40,542 nt of DNA from Acidobacteriota bacterium (GTDB taxonomy: Bacteria; Acidobacteriota; Terriglobia; Bryobacterales; Bryobacteraceae), in the NCBI GenBank assembly GCA_016178945.1, contig JACOSH010000537.1, forward strand, positions 1 through 40,542, read 5' to 3'. A model generated the notes under the pieces. The model was not told the DNA's origin. It saw nothing but the letters and a program-made list of their open reading frames with translations, and did not search any database. Position numbers and translations under genes: made by a program. Shown here in pieces: positions 8,894 to 17,186 of the stretch. Positions within the stretch are counted from its first letter, which is position 1. The number at the start of each line of letters is the position of its first letter.

Positions 8894-11800
8894 ATGCTTC
8901 GAAAGATTTCTCGTGCGCTGGTATTGATGGGCCTGTTTGGTCTCCATGGATTTGGACAGCAGACCGGTCAAATGGTTGGGTCGGTCACCGACAGCAGCGG
9001 CGCGGTTGTGCCGGGCGCCACGATCAAGGCTACCGAAGTCGGCACCGGATTCGTCCGCACCACGATCGCGGGCAGCGACGGCGAGTACGTCTTGACGGCG
9101 CTGCGTCCGGCGCACTATGAGGTGACCGTCGAACATGCCGGTTTCCGGACATTCCGCCGTACCGGTATCGAGTTACTGGATAACCAGAGCCTGACGATCC
9201 ATGTCGCGCTGGATGTCGGCGCGGTGACCGAGACCGTCAACGTGGCGGCGGCGGCGGTGCAGGTGAATACGAGCACATCCGCGCTGAGCGAGGTCGTGGA
9301 TAACGCGCGCATCCTGGACCTGGTGCTGAACGGTCGCGACGTCGCCAAGTTGGCGGCCGTGATACCCGGCGTGGCCGTAATCTCGGTGAGCACGGAGACC
9401 GGTAAATCGATTCCGGGCGGGTTGCAGCTCTCGTCCAACGGCACGCGAAACGGCCAAGTCGCTTATAAGCTCGACGGGACCACCAATACCGATCCGTATT
9501 TCCAGGAGAACCAGACCTTCCCGTTCCCCGACGCCGTGCAGGAGTTCTCGATCACCACCAGCAACTATTCGGCGGCCCAGGGAAACAACTCGGGAGCGAT
9601 TGTGAACGTGGTCACCCGCTCGGGGAACAACAGCCTGCACGGCGGCGCATTTGAGTTCGTGCGCAACCGCGTGTTCAACGCGCGGCCTTACTTCTCGCCG
9701 GCCAAGGACTTTCTGAAACGCAACCAGTTCGGAGCCTACGGCGGCGGGCCGGTGCGCCTGCCCGGGTACGACGGGCGGAACAAGACGTTCTTCTTCATGG
9801 GCTGGCAACGAACAGAGATCCGCAACATTGGGAACCCGCTGTCGACGTTTGCCCCGACCAACGACGAGCGGAACGGCAACTTCAGCACCTGCGGGGCGCC
9901 TTGCAACCGCGTGCTTCGGGATCCGCTCGGCGGCAACTTCCCGAACAATCAGATTCCGGTGAGCCGGTTCGACCCGGCCGCCGTGAAGGTGAACTCGTAT
10001 ATCCCGGCCGTGGGAGGCGACGGCTTCATGGTGGTTCAGCGGCCCATCAACTGGCAGCAGGACCAGGGAGTGGCCAAAGTCGACCACCAGGTGACCCTCA
10101 AGGACCGGCTCAGCGCGCGGTACTTCATCGACCACTTTGTGAACGCCGGGAGTTTTGATCCGAAGAACCTGCTCTCGTACCGAAACCCGGTTCTGGCCTC
10201 GCGGGTGCGCAGCCAGAGCGCGGTCCTGACCTACACGCGTACGATGAGCGCGACGCTGCTCAACGACTTCCACCTCGGGTTTAACCGCATTCACGCCGCG
10301 CGAGGTCCCTTCTTCTCCGGCGTGCCGAGCATGCAGGACCTGGGCGTGCGGCTCCCCGTTTATCCGAGCCTGCCGTCGATTTCCCAGATCGAGCCGTCCG
10401 GGTTCTTCAGCATCGGCGACAACCTGGAAGCGAAGTTTCCGCGGACCGGGTTCGAGTGGGCCAACCGGACAAGCTGGGTGCGCGGGCGTCACAGCCTGCA
10501 ATTCGGCGGAGAGGTCAACTTTCAACGGGCGGACATCGCCAATCAGTTCCGCCGCGCCGGACACTTTGTGTTCAGCGGCGATGTCACCGGCCTGTCGATG
10601 GCGGACTACTTCCTGGGCTCCATCCGCACGTTCGACCAGGGGACCGGCGAGTACAAGGCCAACCGGAATGCCTACCCCGCCCTCTATTTCCAGGATGACT
10701 GGAAGGTGCGCCCGCGCCTGACTCTGAACCTCGGGATCCGGTACGAGCCGACCCCGCCGTGGCGCGAGGAGCGGGGCCGCATCCAGATCTTCCGGATTGA
10801 GGACTTCGCCGCCAAGGTGAAATCGTCGAAGTTCGCAAACGCCCCGTTCGGAGAGACGTTCCGCGGGGACCCGGGCGCGCCGCCGGATGGGACGCTGGGG
10901 GATTACAACAACTTCGGAGGCCGCGCCGGCTTCGCCTGGGACGTGTTCGGCGACGGCAAGACCAGCCTGCGCGGCGGCGCCGGAATGTTCTACGACCAGC
11001 ACCTGCAAGGGGACTTCAACAACAACGCGGTCAACGCTCCGCCGTGGAGCATCCGGCTGAGCGTAACCCAGCCGCAGGGGCCCTTCTCCGACCCCTACCG
11101 GGGGCGAACGGATTTCAGCTTGGTCCGAGTTGAGTCCATAGGGGACCCGAACGCGCCGTTCCCGCAGCCGGTTCTGATCTCGACCTATGATCCTCGCCAG
11201 GAAACACCGCTCACGTACAACTGGAATCTGACGCTGGAGCGGGAGGTCCGGCCCGAGTGGCTGGCGCGGGCGGCTTACGTGGGATCTTCGTCCTTGTACA
11301 ACCGGACCACCAAGCAGCTCAACCCGGCACAATACATCCCGGGATCCCCGCTAGGCACCGACGCCCGGCGGCTGTTCGCACCGGTGATCGGCAACGTCGA
11401 TTACTACACGCAAGACCGGCGGGCGCATTACCACTCTCTCCAGCTCTCGCTGACCAAGCGATTCTCGCACGGCTTTACCGTGCTGGCCGGCCACACCTAT
11501 TCCAAGAGCATGGATACGTTCGGTGACTTTGTGAAGCCGTGGTACTTCCCCAACGGCGACGCGATGCAGCAGGGTCCCTCCGATTTCGACCACAAGCAGC
11601 GCTTCGTCCTTTCGTGGGTTTGGGATGCGCCGAAAGCGCGGACCGGCAACGGATTCCTCAAGCACGTGTTGAACGGCTGGCAGTGGTCGGGCAACGGTCA
11701 ATACCAGACCGGCGCGCCGTTTAATATCAAGAGCGGTCGAGACAACTCGCTCACGGGCCTCGGCAACGACCGGCCGAAGCTGACCGGGGTGAGCACGGAT

Positions 11801-12124
11801 CCGGTCGCGGGGGCGGACAAGCGAGTCTGGTTCAACCCGGCGGCATTCGCCATCAACGACGCCGGCACTTTCGGGACTCTGGGGAGAAACGCGTTGTACG
11901 GTCCACGCCTCCACGGGTGGGACCTCGGCTTCTTCAAGAACAATCAGTTCGGCGAGCGAGTGAGGACGCAGTTCCGGGCAGAGATGTTTAACATCTTCAA
12001 CCAGGTGAACTTCAACAACCCCAACACCACGGTGACCGGCGGCGGATTCGGCACCATCACCAGCAGCAACCCCGCCGGGGGCGATTCGCGCATCATCCAG
12101 TTTGGCTTGAAAGTGACATTCTGA
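8894..12124 (+). CDS. TonB-dependent receptor, Oar-like, paralogous to the preceding gene
   Basis: MLRKISRALVLMGLFGLHGFGQQTGQMVGSVTDSSGAVVPGATIKATE...; 'VQEFSITTSNYSAAQGNNSGAIVNVVTRSGNNSLHGGAFEF'; ends IIQFGLKVTF. Confidence 0.93.
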   Translation: MLRKISRALVLMGLFGLHGFGQQTGQMVGSVTDSSGAVVPGATIKATEVGTGFVRTTIAGSDGEYVLTALRPAHYEVTVEHAGFRTFRRTGIELLDNQSLTIHVALDVGAVTETVNVAAAAVQVNTSTSALSEVVDNARILDLVLNGRDVAKLAAVIPGVAVISVSTETGKSIPGGLQLSSNGTRNGQVAYKLDGTTNTDPYFQENQTFPFPDAVQEFSITTSNYSAAQGNNSGAIVNVVTRSGNNSLHGGAFEFVRNRVFNARPYFSPAKDFLKRNQFGAYGGGPVRLPGYDGRNKTFFFMGWQRTEIRNIGNPLSTFAPTNDERNGNFSTCGAPCNRVLRDPLGGNFPNNQIPVSRFDPAAVKVNSYIPAVGGDGFMVVQRPINWQQDQGVAKVDHQVTLKDRLSARYFIDHFVNAGSFDPKNLLSYRNPVLASRVRSQSAVLTYTRTMSATLLNDFHLGFNRIHAARGPFFSGVPSMQDLGVRLPVYPSLPSISQIEPSGFFSIGDNLEAKFPRTGFEWANRTSWVRGRHSLQFGGEVNFQRADIANQFRRAGHFVFSGDVTGLSMADYFLGSIRTFDQGTGEYKANRNAYPALYFQDDWKVRPRLTLNLGIRYEPTPPWREERGRIQIFRIEDFAAKVKSSKFANAPFGETFRGDPGAPPDGTLGDYNNFGGRAGFAWDVFGDGKTSLRGGAGMFYDQHLQGDFNNNAVNAPPWSIRLSVTQPQGPFSDPYRGRTDFSLVRVESIGDPNAPFPQPVLISTYDPRQETPLTYNWNLTLEREVRPEWLARAAYVGSSSLYNRTTKQLNPAQYIPGSPLGTDARRLFAPVIGNVDYYTQDRRAHYHSLQLSLTKRFSHGFTVLAGHTYSKSMDTFGDFVKPWYFPNGDAMQQGPSDFDHKQRFVLSWVWDAPKARTGNGFLKHVLNGWQWSGNGQYQTGAPFNIKSGRDNSLTGLGNDRPKLTGVSTDPVAGADKRVWFNPAAFAINDAGTFGTLGRNALYGPRLHGWDLGFFKNNQFGERVRTQFRAEMFNIFNQVNFNNPNTTVTGGGFGTITSSNPAGGDSRIIQFGLKVTF

Positions 12125-12137
12125 AAAAGCCGGTTCC

Positions 12138-12196
12138 GAGCCGCGACCGTAACGGTCGCGGCTCTGCACGGAGCCGCGCACGTTAGTAAGCGGTGT
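12138..12196. repeat. REP-like palindrome plus adjacent unit
   Basis: GAGCCGCGACCGT-A-ACGGTCGCGGCTC (12138-12164) is a perfect 13-bp inverted repeat with a 1-nt loop, followed by GGAGCCGCGCACGTTAGTAAGCGGTG. It lies between convergent genes and includes the purN stop. Confidence 0.75.
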
Positions 12197-12797
12197 CTGG
12201 GGACCGCACGACCCTTCGCCCTTCCACGCGGTACTTGCCCTCCAGGACAATGCGGATGGCCTGACTGTAGATCCGGTGCTCCTGCTCCAGGATCCGGGCC
12301 GAGAGAGAGTCCACGGTGTCGCCGTCCAGAACCGGAACGGCGGCCTGCAACACGATGGGCCCCGCGTCCAGGTTCTCGTCGACGAAGTGCACGGTGCAGC
12401 CGGCGATCTTGACGCCATGATCGAGGGCCTGATGCTGGGCGTCAAGGCCGGGAAAGGCCGGCAGCAGCGAGGGATGGATATTGAGGATGCGCATCGGGAA
12501 CTGGCGCACGAACCAGCCGCTCAACAAGCGCATGAAGCCGGCCAGGCAGACCAGATCGACCTGGTTGTCCCGCAACACGTCCGCCAGTTGGCGGTCGTAC
12601 ACCTCGCGCTCCAGGTTCTTGGAGGGCAGGCAGACGGCGTTGAGCCCGCGCCGGTGGGCGATTTCCAACCCCGGCGCCTGTGTCCGGCTGGAGATGACGA
12701 CCGCGATCCGGGCATCCAGGGCGCCGGCGCCGATCTGATCGGCGATGGCCTGGAAATTGGAGCCGCGGCCGGAGAGCAGAATGCCCAGCCGCTTCAT
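12183..12797 (-). CDS. purN: Phosphoribosylglycinamide formyltransferase
   Basis: MKRLGILLSGRGSNFQAIADQI...; 'VDLVCLAGFMRLLSGWFVRQFPMRILNIHPSLLPAFPGLDAQHQALDHGVKIAGCTVHFVDENLDAGPIV'. Confidence 0.95.
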   Translation of the reverse strand: MKRLGILLSGRGSNFQAIADQIGAGALDARIAVVISSRTQAPGLEIAHRRGLNAVCLPSKNLEREVYDRQLADVLRDNQVDLVCLAGFMRLLSGWFVRQFPMRILNIHPSLLPAFPGLDAQHQALDHGVKIAGCTVHFVDENLDAGPIVLQAAVPVLDGDTVDSLSARILEQEHRIYSQAIRIVLEGKYRVEGRRVVRSPDTAY

Positions 12798-13822
12798 CGG
12801 TAATCCACTCGGGGAGCGCCGCGCTTGCGGGCCGCCACTTCACCGATGCGAAAGCAGGGCTCCTTCATGCGCCGGAGCAGACGGACGGCCGCGGCCGCGT
12901 CCTTGGCCCCCACCGCCAGGATCATGCCCACGCCCAGGTTGAAAGTGCGGCGGAAGTCGTCTTCCGGGATATCGCCGAGCCGCCGCAGCACCTCGAAGAC
13001 GGGAGGAACGGTCCACGAGCGGGTCTCGATTCGCACCGCCAGCTTGTCCGGCAGCATGCGCGGCGTGTTATCGGTGATGCCGCCGCCGGTGATGTGCGCG
13101 GCGCCCTTCAGGAGGCCCGCCGCGAGCAGCTTGCGGATCGGCCGGAGATAGCTGCGGTGGACTTTCAGCAGCTCGTCGCCCACCGTGCATCCCAGATCGG
13201 GAAGAAAGGTCTTGGGGCAGTAGCCGGCGACCTCGAAGAGCAGCTTTCGGGCCAGCGAGTAGCCGTTGGTGTGGAGACCGGTGGAGGGCAGGCCGAGCAG
13301 CACGTCCCCGGCGCGGATGAGGCCTCCGGTGAGCAGGCCGGAGCGCTCGGTGGCGCCGACGATGAACCCGGCCAGGTCATATTCGCCGGGCGCGTACAGG
13401 CCCGGCATCTCCGCCGTCTCGCCGCCGATCAAGGCGCACCCGTTGCTCCGGCATCCTCGGGCGATGCCGGAGATCACGCCGGCCGCCACGCGCGCGTCGA
13501 GCTTGCCCGTGGCGAAGTAGTCGAGGAAGAACAGCGGAGCGGCGCCCTGCACCGCGATGTCGTTCACGCAGTGGTTGACCAGATCCTCGCCGACTGTCTG
13601 GTGGCGCCCGGTCAGGAAGGCCACCTTGAGCTTGGTGCCGACGCCGTCGGCCGAGCTGATCAGAACCGGCCGCTTCCAGCCGGACAGCGCGTAGGAAGCC
13701 CCAAACGCTCCTATCCCGGTGAGCACGCCGCGCGTGAAGGTGCCGCGGGCCAGTTTCTTGACGGAGGCGACGGCGCGGTCAGCTTCGTCGATGCTGACGC
13801 CGGCGTCTTGATAGCGAATCAC
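12794..13822 (-). CDS. purM: Phosphoribosylformylglycinamidine cyclo-ligase
   Basis: MIRYQDAGVSIDEADRAVASVKKL...; 'ISSADGVGTKLKVAF', 'ALIGGETAEMPGLYAPGEYDLAGFIVG', 'HITGGGITDNTPRMLP'. Overlaps the purN start by 4 bp. Confidence 0.96.
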   Translation of the reverse strand: MIRYQDAGVSIDEADRAVASVKKLARGTFTRGVLTGIGAFGASYALSGWKRPVLISSADGVGTKLKVAFLTGRHQTVGEDLVNHCVNDIAVQGAAPLFFLDYFATGKLDARVAAGVISGIARGCRSNGCALIGGETAEMPGLYAPGEYDLAGFIVGATERSGLLTGGLIRAGDVLLGLPSTGLHTNGYSLARKLLFEVAGYCPKTFLPDLGCTVGDELLKVHRSYLRPIRKLLAAGLLKGAAHITGGGITDNTPRMLPDKLAVRIETRSWTVPPVFEVLRRLGDIPEDDFRRTFNLGVGMILAVGAKDAAAAVRLLRRMKEPCFRIGEVAARKRGAPRVDYR

Positions 13823-13826
13823 CTTC

Positions 13827-14822
13827 CTATGGTATTACCTTGGGCTTGATCACAGCCACCCCGATGGGCTTGAGCGCCCGCACCAGCTCCTGGTAGACGC
13901 CCTCGTCCGGGTAGGTCCCCACAATCGCTCCGCCGGAGCCGGCGAACTTCGAGGTCGCCCCGCAGCGGCGCGCGGTGTGAATCATCTCCAGATTCCCCTG
14001 GTCGATCTTGTAGATCCTCGATCGCAAGTCGAAATTGGCGTTGATCAGCGCGTCTAGCCGGGCGTAATCGCGCGCCTGGAGGGCCGACGCGCCCTGCTCG
14101 GCGTATCCGGCCCAAGTCTTCATGGCCTCGACCACTTCCTGATCTCCGGCCCGCCAGCGCTCCCGAATATTGTTGTGAAAGACCTCGGTGCCCTCGCTGA
14201 GCGAAGTGCGATAGGCCACATACACGTTGGGCAGCAGCGCCGGGTCGAGGCGCCGGTAATCGCCATAACCCTGGCGGTCCATGATCTCCTTGGCGAAGTC
14301 CATGTAGACGAGCCCTTCATAGGCCTGGATCACGCGATCCTGCAGACCGGCCGGAACGCCCAGCTCGCGGGTCTCGGTCTCCAGCACCAGGTTGGCCCTG
14401 ACGGGCAGCGGAATATCGACGTTATAGTAGGCGCACAGCGCGCGCAGTGCGGCCGTGACGATGGCGCTCGATCCGCCCATTCCCAGCCGCTGCGGGATGT
14501 TGGAGTCGTACTCGATGGTGAAGTTGCGTTCGTCCAGCTCGATCCCGCGCGCGCGGCAGTCGTCCATGAAGCGCACGATCAGGGCCTGGATGATGCGGAT
14601 GCCTCCGTAGTAGCCGCGCCAGCGGGTGGTCTTGTAGAGGTCGTCGAGATTCTCCCAGACCGGGGTGTCGCCCTTGGAGAGCTTGATCTCCAGGCGCGCG
14701 CTGGGATAGAGGAGCACGCGGGCGCGAAAATTGCGGACGGAAAAGGAGATGGTTTTGCCGAAATAGCCGTCGCTGGGATTGCCGAGGAACCCGGCGCGGG
14801 CATAGGCATAGGTTTCGATCAT
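13827..14822 (-). CDS. GHMP kinase, glucuronokinase-like
   Basis: '[27 protein letters not shown]', '[21 protein letters not shown]', '[24 protein letters not shown]', '[18 protein letters not shown]' are GHMP motifs resembling plant glucuronokinase. Confidence 0.85.
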   Translation of the reverse strand: MIETYAYARAGFLGNPSDGYFGKTISFSVRNFRARVLLYPSARLEIKLSKGDTPVWENLDDLYKTTRWRGYYGGIRIIQALIVRFMDDCRARGIELDERNFTIEYDSNIPQRLGMGGSSAIVTAALRALCAYYNVDIPLPVRANLVLETETRELGVPAGLQDRVIQAYEGLVYMDFAKEIMDRQGYGDYRRLDPALLPNVYVAYRTSLSEGTEVFHNNIRERWRAGDQEVVEAMKTWAGYAEQGASALQARDYARLDALINANFDLRSRIYKIDQGNLEMIHTARRCGATSKFAGSGGAIVGTYPDEGVYQELVRALKPIGVAVIKPKVIP

Positions 14823-15262
14823 GGGACTGAATCACATACTAGCGTCACCGGCCCGTCGTTCACAAGATGAACCGCCATGCGGGCCTGGAAGACGCCGGTC
14901 CGCACATCGGCCAGGCGGGCGCGGGCCGCGGCCACGAACTCCTCGTACAGGGCGCGCGCCGGGCCGGCGTCCGCCGCGGCGTCGAAGCTGGGGCGGCGGC
15001 CTTTCCGGCAGTCGCCGTAGAGGGTGAACTGGGAGACGATCAGCAGCCCGCCTCCAGTGTCGGCCAGGCTGCGATTCATCTTTCCCTCCTCGTCCGGAAA
15101 GATGCGCAGGCCGGCAACTTTCTCCACCAGGTAGTCCACATCCTTCCGGGAATCGCTCTTGGCCACGCCGAGCAGGACGACCAGCCCCTGGCCGATCGCG
15201 CCGGTGACTTCGCCGTCCACTTCGACGCGGGCCTCGCGGACCCGCTGAATCACAACTCGCAT
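14819..15262 (-). CDS. dtd: D-aminoacyl-tRNA deacylase
   Basis: [93 protein letters not shown]... Start at 15262; overlaps the GHMP kinase start by ATGA. Confidence 0.95.
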   Translation of the reverse strand: MRVVIQRVREARVEVDGEVTGAIGQGLVVLLGVAKSDSRKDVDYLVEKVAGLRIFPDEEGKMNRSLADTGGGLLIVSQFTLYGDCRKGRRPSFDAAADAGPARALYEEFVAAARARLADVRTGVFQARMAVHLVNDGPVTLVCDSVP

Positions 15263-15279
15263 GGCGGATTCCTGCCGGT

Positions 15280-15672
15280 CTAGACCTTCCATTTGTAGAA
15301 GTAGAATAGCAGCGGCGTCTTGCCCGTATTGACGATGCCGTGCAGGCGGCCAGCGGCGCAGTACATCATGGAGCCGGGACCGGCCTTGAAGATCTTGCCG
15401 TCGAGCGAGATCTCTCCGGCGCCTTCCGTGATGACCATAAATTCCTCCTCCGGGTGCCGATGCGGCGCATGGGGCGTCATGCCGGGCTTCAGCAGGAGGC
15501 TGCCGGCGGTCATGGATCGAACCTGTTCGGTCGCGCCGTCGAAGTAGATTCGCAGGTCGCCGAAGGGCTCGCGGGTGAGCTTGGCATCGCCGGCGGAGAG
15601 CGTGTGGTTGGGGAGTTTGGCGGCCAGCGCGGGGAGGCCGGCCAGAATCAGCAATTCGCGTCGGGTGGGCAT
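15280..15672 (-). CDS. Cupin-domain protein
   Basis: '[66 protein letters not shown]' is a cupin; [18 protein letters not shown] leader. Confidence 0.85.
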   Translation of the reverse strand: MPTRRELLILAGLPALAAKLPNHTLSAGDAKLTREPFGDLRIYFDGATEQVRSMTAGSLLLKPGMTPHAPHRHPEEEFMVITEGAGEISLDGKIFKAGPGSMMYCAAGRLHGIVNTGKTPLLFYFYKWKV

Positions 15673-15723
15673 AGATTCTCATGATACGCGAGCGGGCGAT
15701 AAGATAAGGGCGGAGGCTGCCGC

Positions 15724-16008
15724 ATGAAGAGATTGGCGATCGCGCTGGTGGTGCTGGGAATCGCGCTGGCGCAACGGGCGGATAAGAAAGACGACAAGCC
15801 GGTGGCCAAACCGGCGGCGGCGGAAACCGCCACGTTGCAGATGCAACAGCTCTTGACCAACCAGGTGGAGCAGCAGGTGCGCGAACAGATCCTGCGCCTC
15901 AAGCAGGAGCTCAAGATGGAGCTGCGCAACGAGATCAAGCAGGAATTGCGCTACGAGCTGAAGAATGAGCTGCGCATGGAGCTGAAGATGGAGCTGCGGC
16001 AGCCATGA
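15724..16008 (+). CDS. Small secreted protein with repetitive charged coiled-coil helix
   Basis: [17 protein letters not shown] signal peptide; C-terminus [33 protein letters not shown]. Stop overlaps the next ATG. Confidence 0.7.
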   Translation: MKRLAIALVVLGIALAQRADKKDDKPVAKPAAAETATLQMQQLLTNQVEQQVREQILRLKQELKMELRNEIKQELRYELKNELRMELKMELRQP

Positions 16009-16544
16009 CCCAGACGCTGCCCAACGGCAGGGTCCTGCGGCTGATGCAGGGCGACATTACCCGGGTGGCGGTGGACGCCATGTGCAACGCGGCCAACTCG
16101 GCGCTGGCCGGAGGCGGAGGAGTCGATGGAGCGATCCACCGCGCCGGCGGTCCGTCGATCATGCGCGAGCTGGACCAGATTCGCGCGCGCATCGGGCACT
16201 GTCCCACGGGAAGCGCCGTCGCGACCGGGGCCGGCAACCTGCCCGCCAAGTGGGTGTTCCACGCGGTGGGGCCGGTCTACCAGGACGGCCGGCATGGCGA
16301 AGCCGGGTTGCTCATGTCCTGTTATGCCACCTGCCTGGCGCTGGCCGAGGAGCGCGGCGCGGAGACCCTCAGCTTCCCGTCGATCAGCACCGGTGTGTAC
16401 GGCTATCCGGTCGACGAAGCGGCGCCGGTGGCGCTGCGCGCGGTGAAGGAGCATCTGGCGCGGGAAGACACAAGGGTGCGGGAAGCCGTCTTCGTGCTGT
16501 TCGATCAGTGGACCCTGGAGGCGTACTCCCGGGCGTTTTCTTGA
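16005..16544 (+). CDS. Macrodomain protein (O-acetyl-ADP-ribose deacetylase-like)
   Basis: 'LMQGDITRVAVDAMCNAANSALAGGGGVDGAIHRAGG', 'CPTGSAVATGAGNLPAKWVFHAVGP', 'LSFPSISTGVYGYPVDEAAPVALRAVKEHL'. Confidence 0.94.
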   Translation: MTQTLPNGRVLRLMQGDITRVAVDAMCNAANSALAGGGGVDGAIHRAGGPSIMRELDQIRARIGHCPTGSAVATGAGNLPAKWVFHAVGPVYQDGRHGEAGLLMSCYATCLALAEERGAETLSFPSISTGVYGYPVDEAAPVALRAVKEHLAREDTRVREAVFVLFDQWTLEAYSRAFS

Positions 16545-16603
16545 GCCCATCCGCCTCGAAGATGGCAGAAGTGCGCGAGAATAGAAATGACACAGAGGCA
16601 TGA

Positions 16604-16822
16604 ATGACCACGAAGGATGCCCTTCACCAACTCGTCGACGAACTGCCGGAGGATCAAGCGGAACTGGCTCGCCAGTGGCTGGAGGATCTGCGTCATGCGG
16701 CCGACGACGGCGGTCCACCGCTCGACTCGGACACCCTGGCTTCGCTCGATCGCGGTCTCGCCGACATCTCCGCCGGCCGGGTGAAGGCGCTCGATGAGTA
16801 CGAGCGCGAACGCGGATTGTGA
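16604..16822 (+). CDS. Small antitoxin-like protein upstream of RelE-like remnant
   Basis: MTTKDALHQLVDELPEDQAELARQWLEDLRHAADD...LASLDRGLADISAGRVKALDEYERERGL; its TGA overlaps the following GTG. Confidence 0.6.
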   Translation: MTTKDALHQLVDELPEDQAELARQWLEDLRHAADDGGPPLDSDTLASLDRGLADISAGRVKALDEYERERGL

Positions 16823-16965
16823 ACTACCGCGTCGTTATCGCGCACGAAGCCGAGAAGGTGCTCGACCGTCTTGGCTGGCGCATCCTGTTCACGGTTGACC
16901 GCGACGCGAGGGTACTCTTCGTGGCGACCGTCGATACTCGCGGTCAGGTGTACAAACACTCGTGA
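16819..16965 (+). pseudogene. RelE/ParE-like toxin with internal in-frame deletion
   Basis: GTG start overlaps the antitoxin stop: MNYRVVIAHEAEKVLDRLGWRILFTVDRDARVLFVATVDTRGQVYKHS*. The RelE-like start is joined directly to the 'WRILFTVDRDARVLFVATVDTRGQVY' end. 48 aa, so below the ORF track cutoff. Confidence 0.65.
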
Positions 16966-17186
16966 CTATCGGGAGCCCCTCCAGCGCGCCCGCCCGGCCG
17001 CGTCCTCTCCTGGTGTTCCGAACAACGATCGCCTCGTGGACTCCTTCCCGCGTTCCATTCCCTGCCCGTAACCGCCTCAGGTAAAGAGCGTTCGCTCGCG
17101 ACTTATGCGCGTCCGGTTTGCGCATCCTTTATTCCCTGTGGTAGAGTGCTCATGCGCATCGGCTGGCGGCGCCAAGGGGAAGACAA

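Noticed and set aside
16555-16620. Possible dispersed 'acacagaggca...ccacgaagga' repeat before the antitoxin-like gene
   Set aside because: Only short partial resemblance, no second copy in the window, and it overlaps the antitoxin start.
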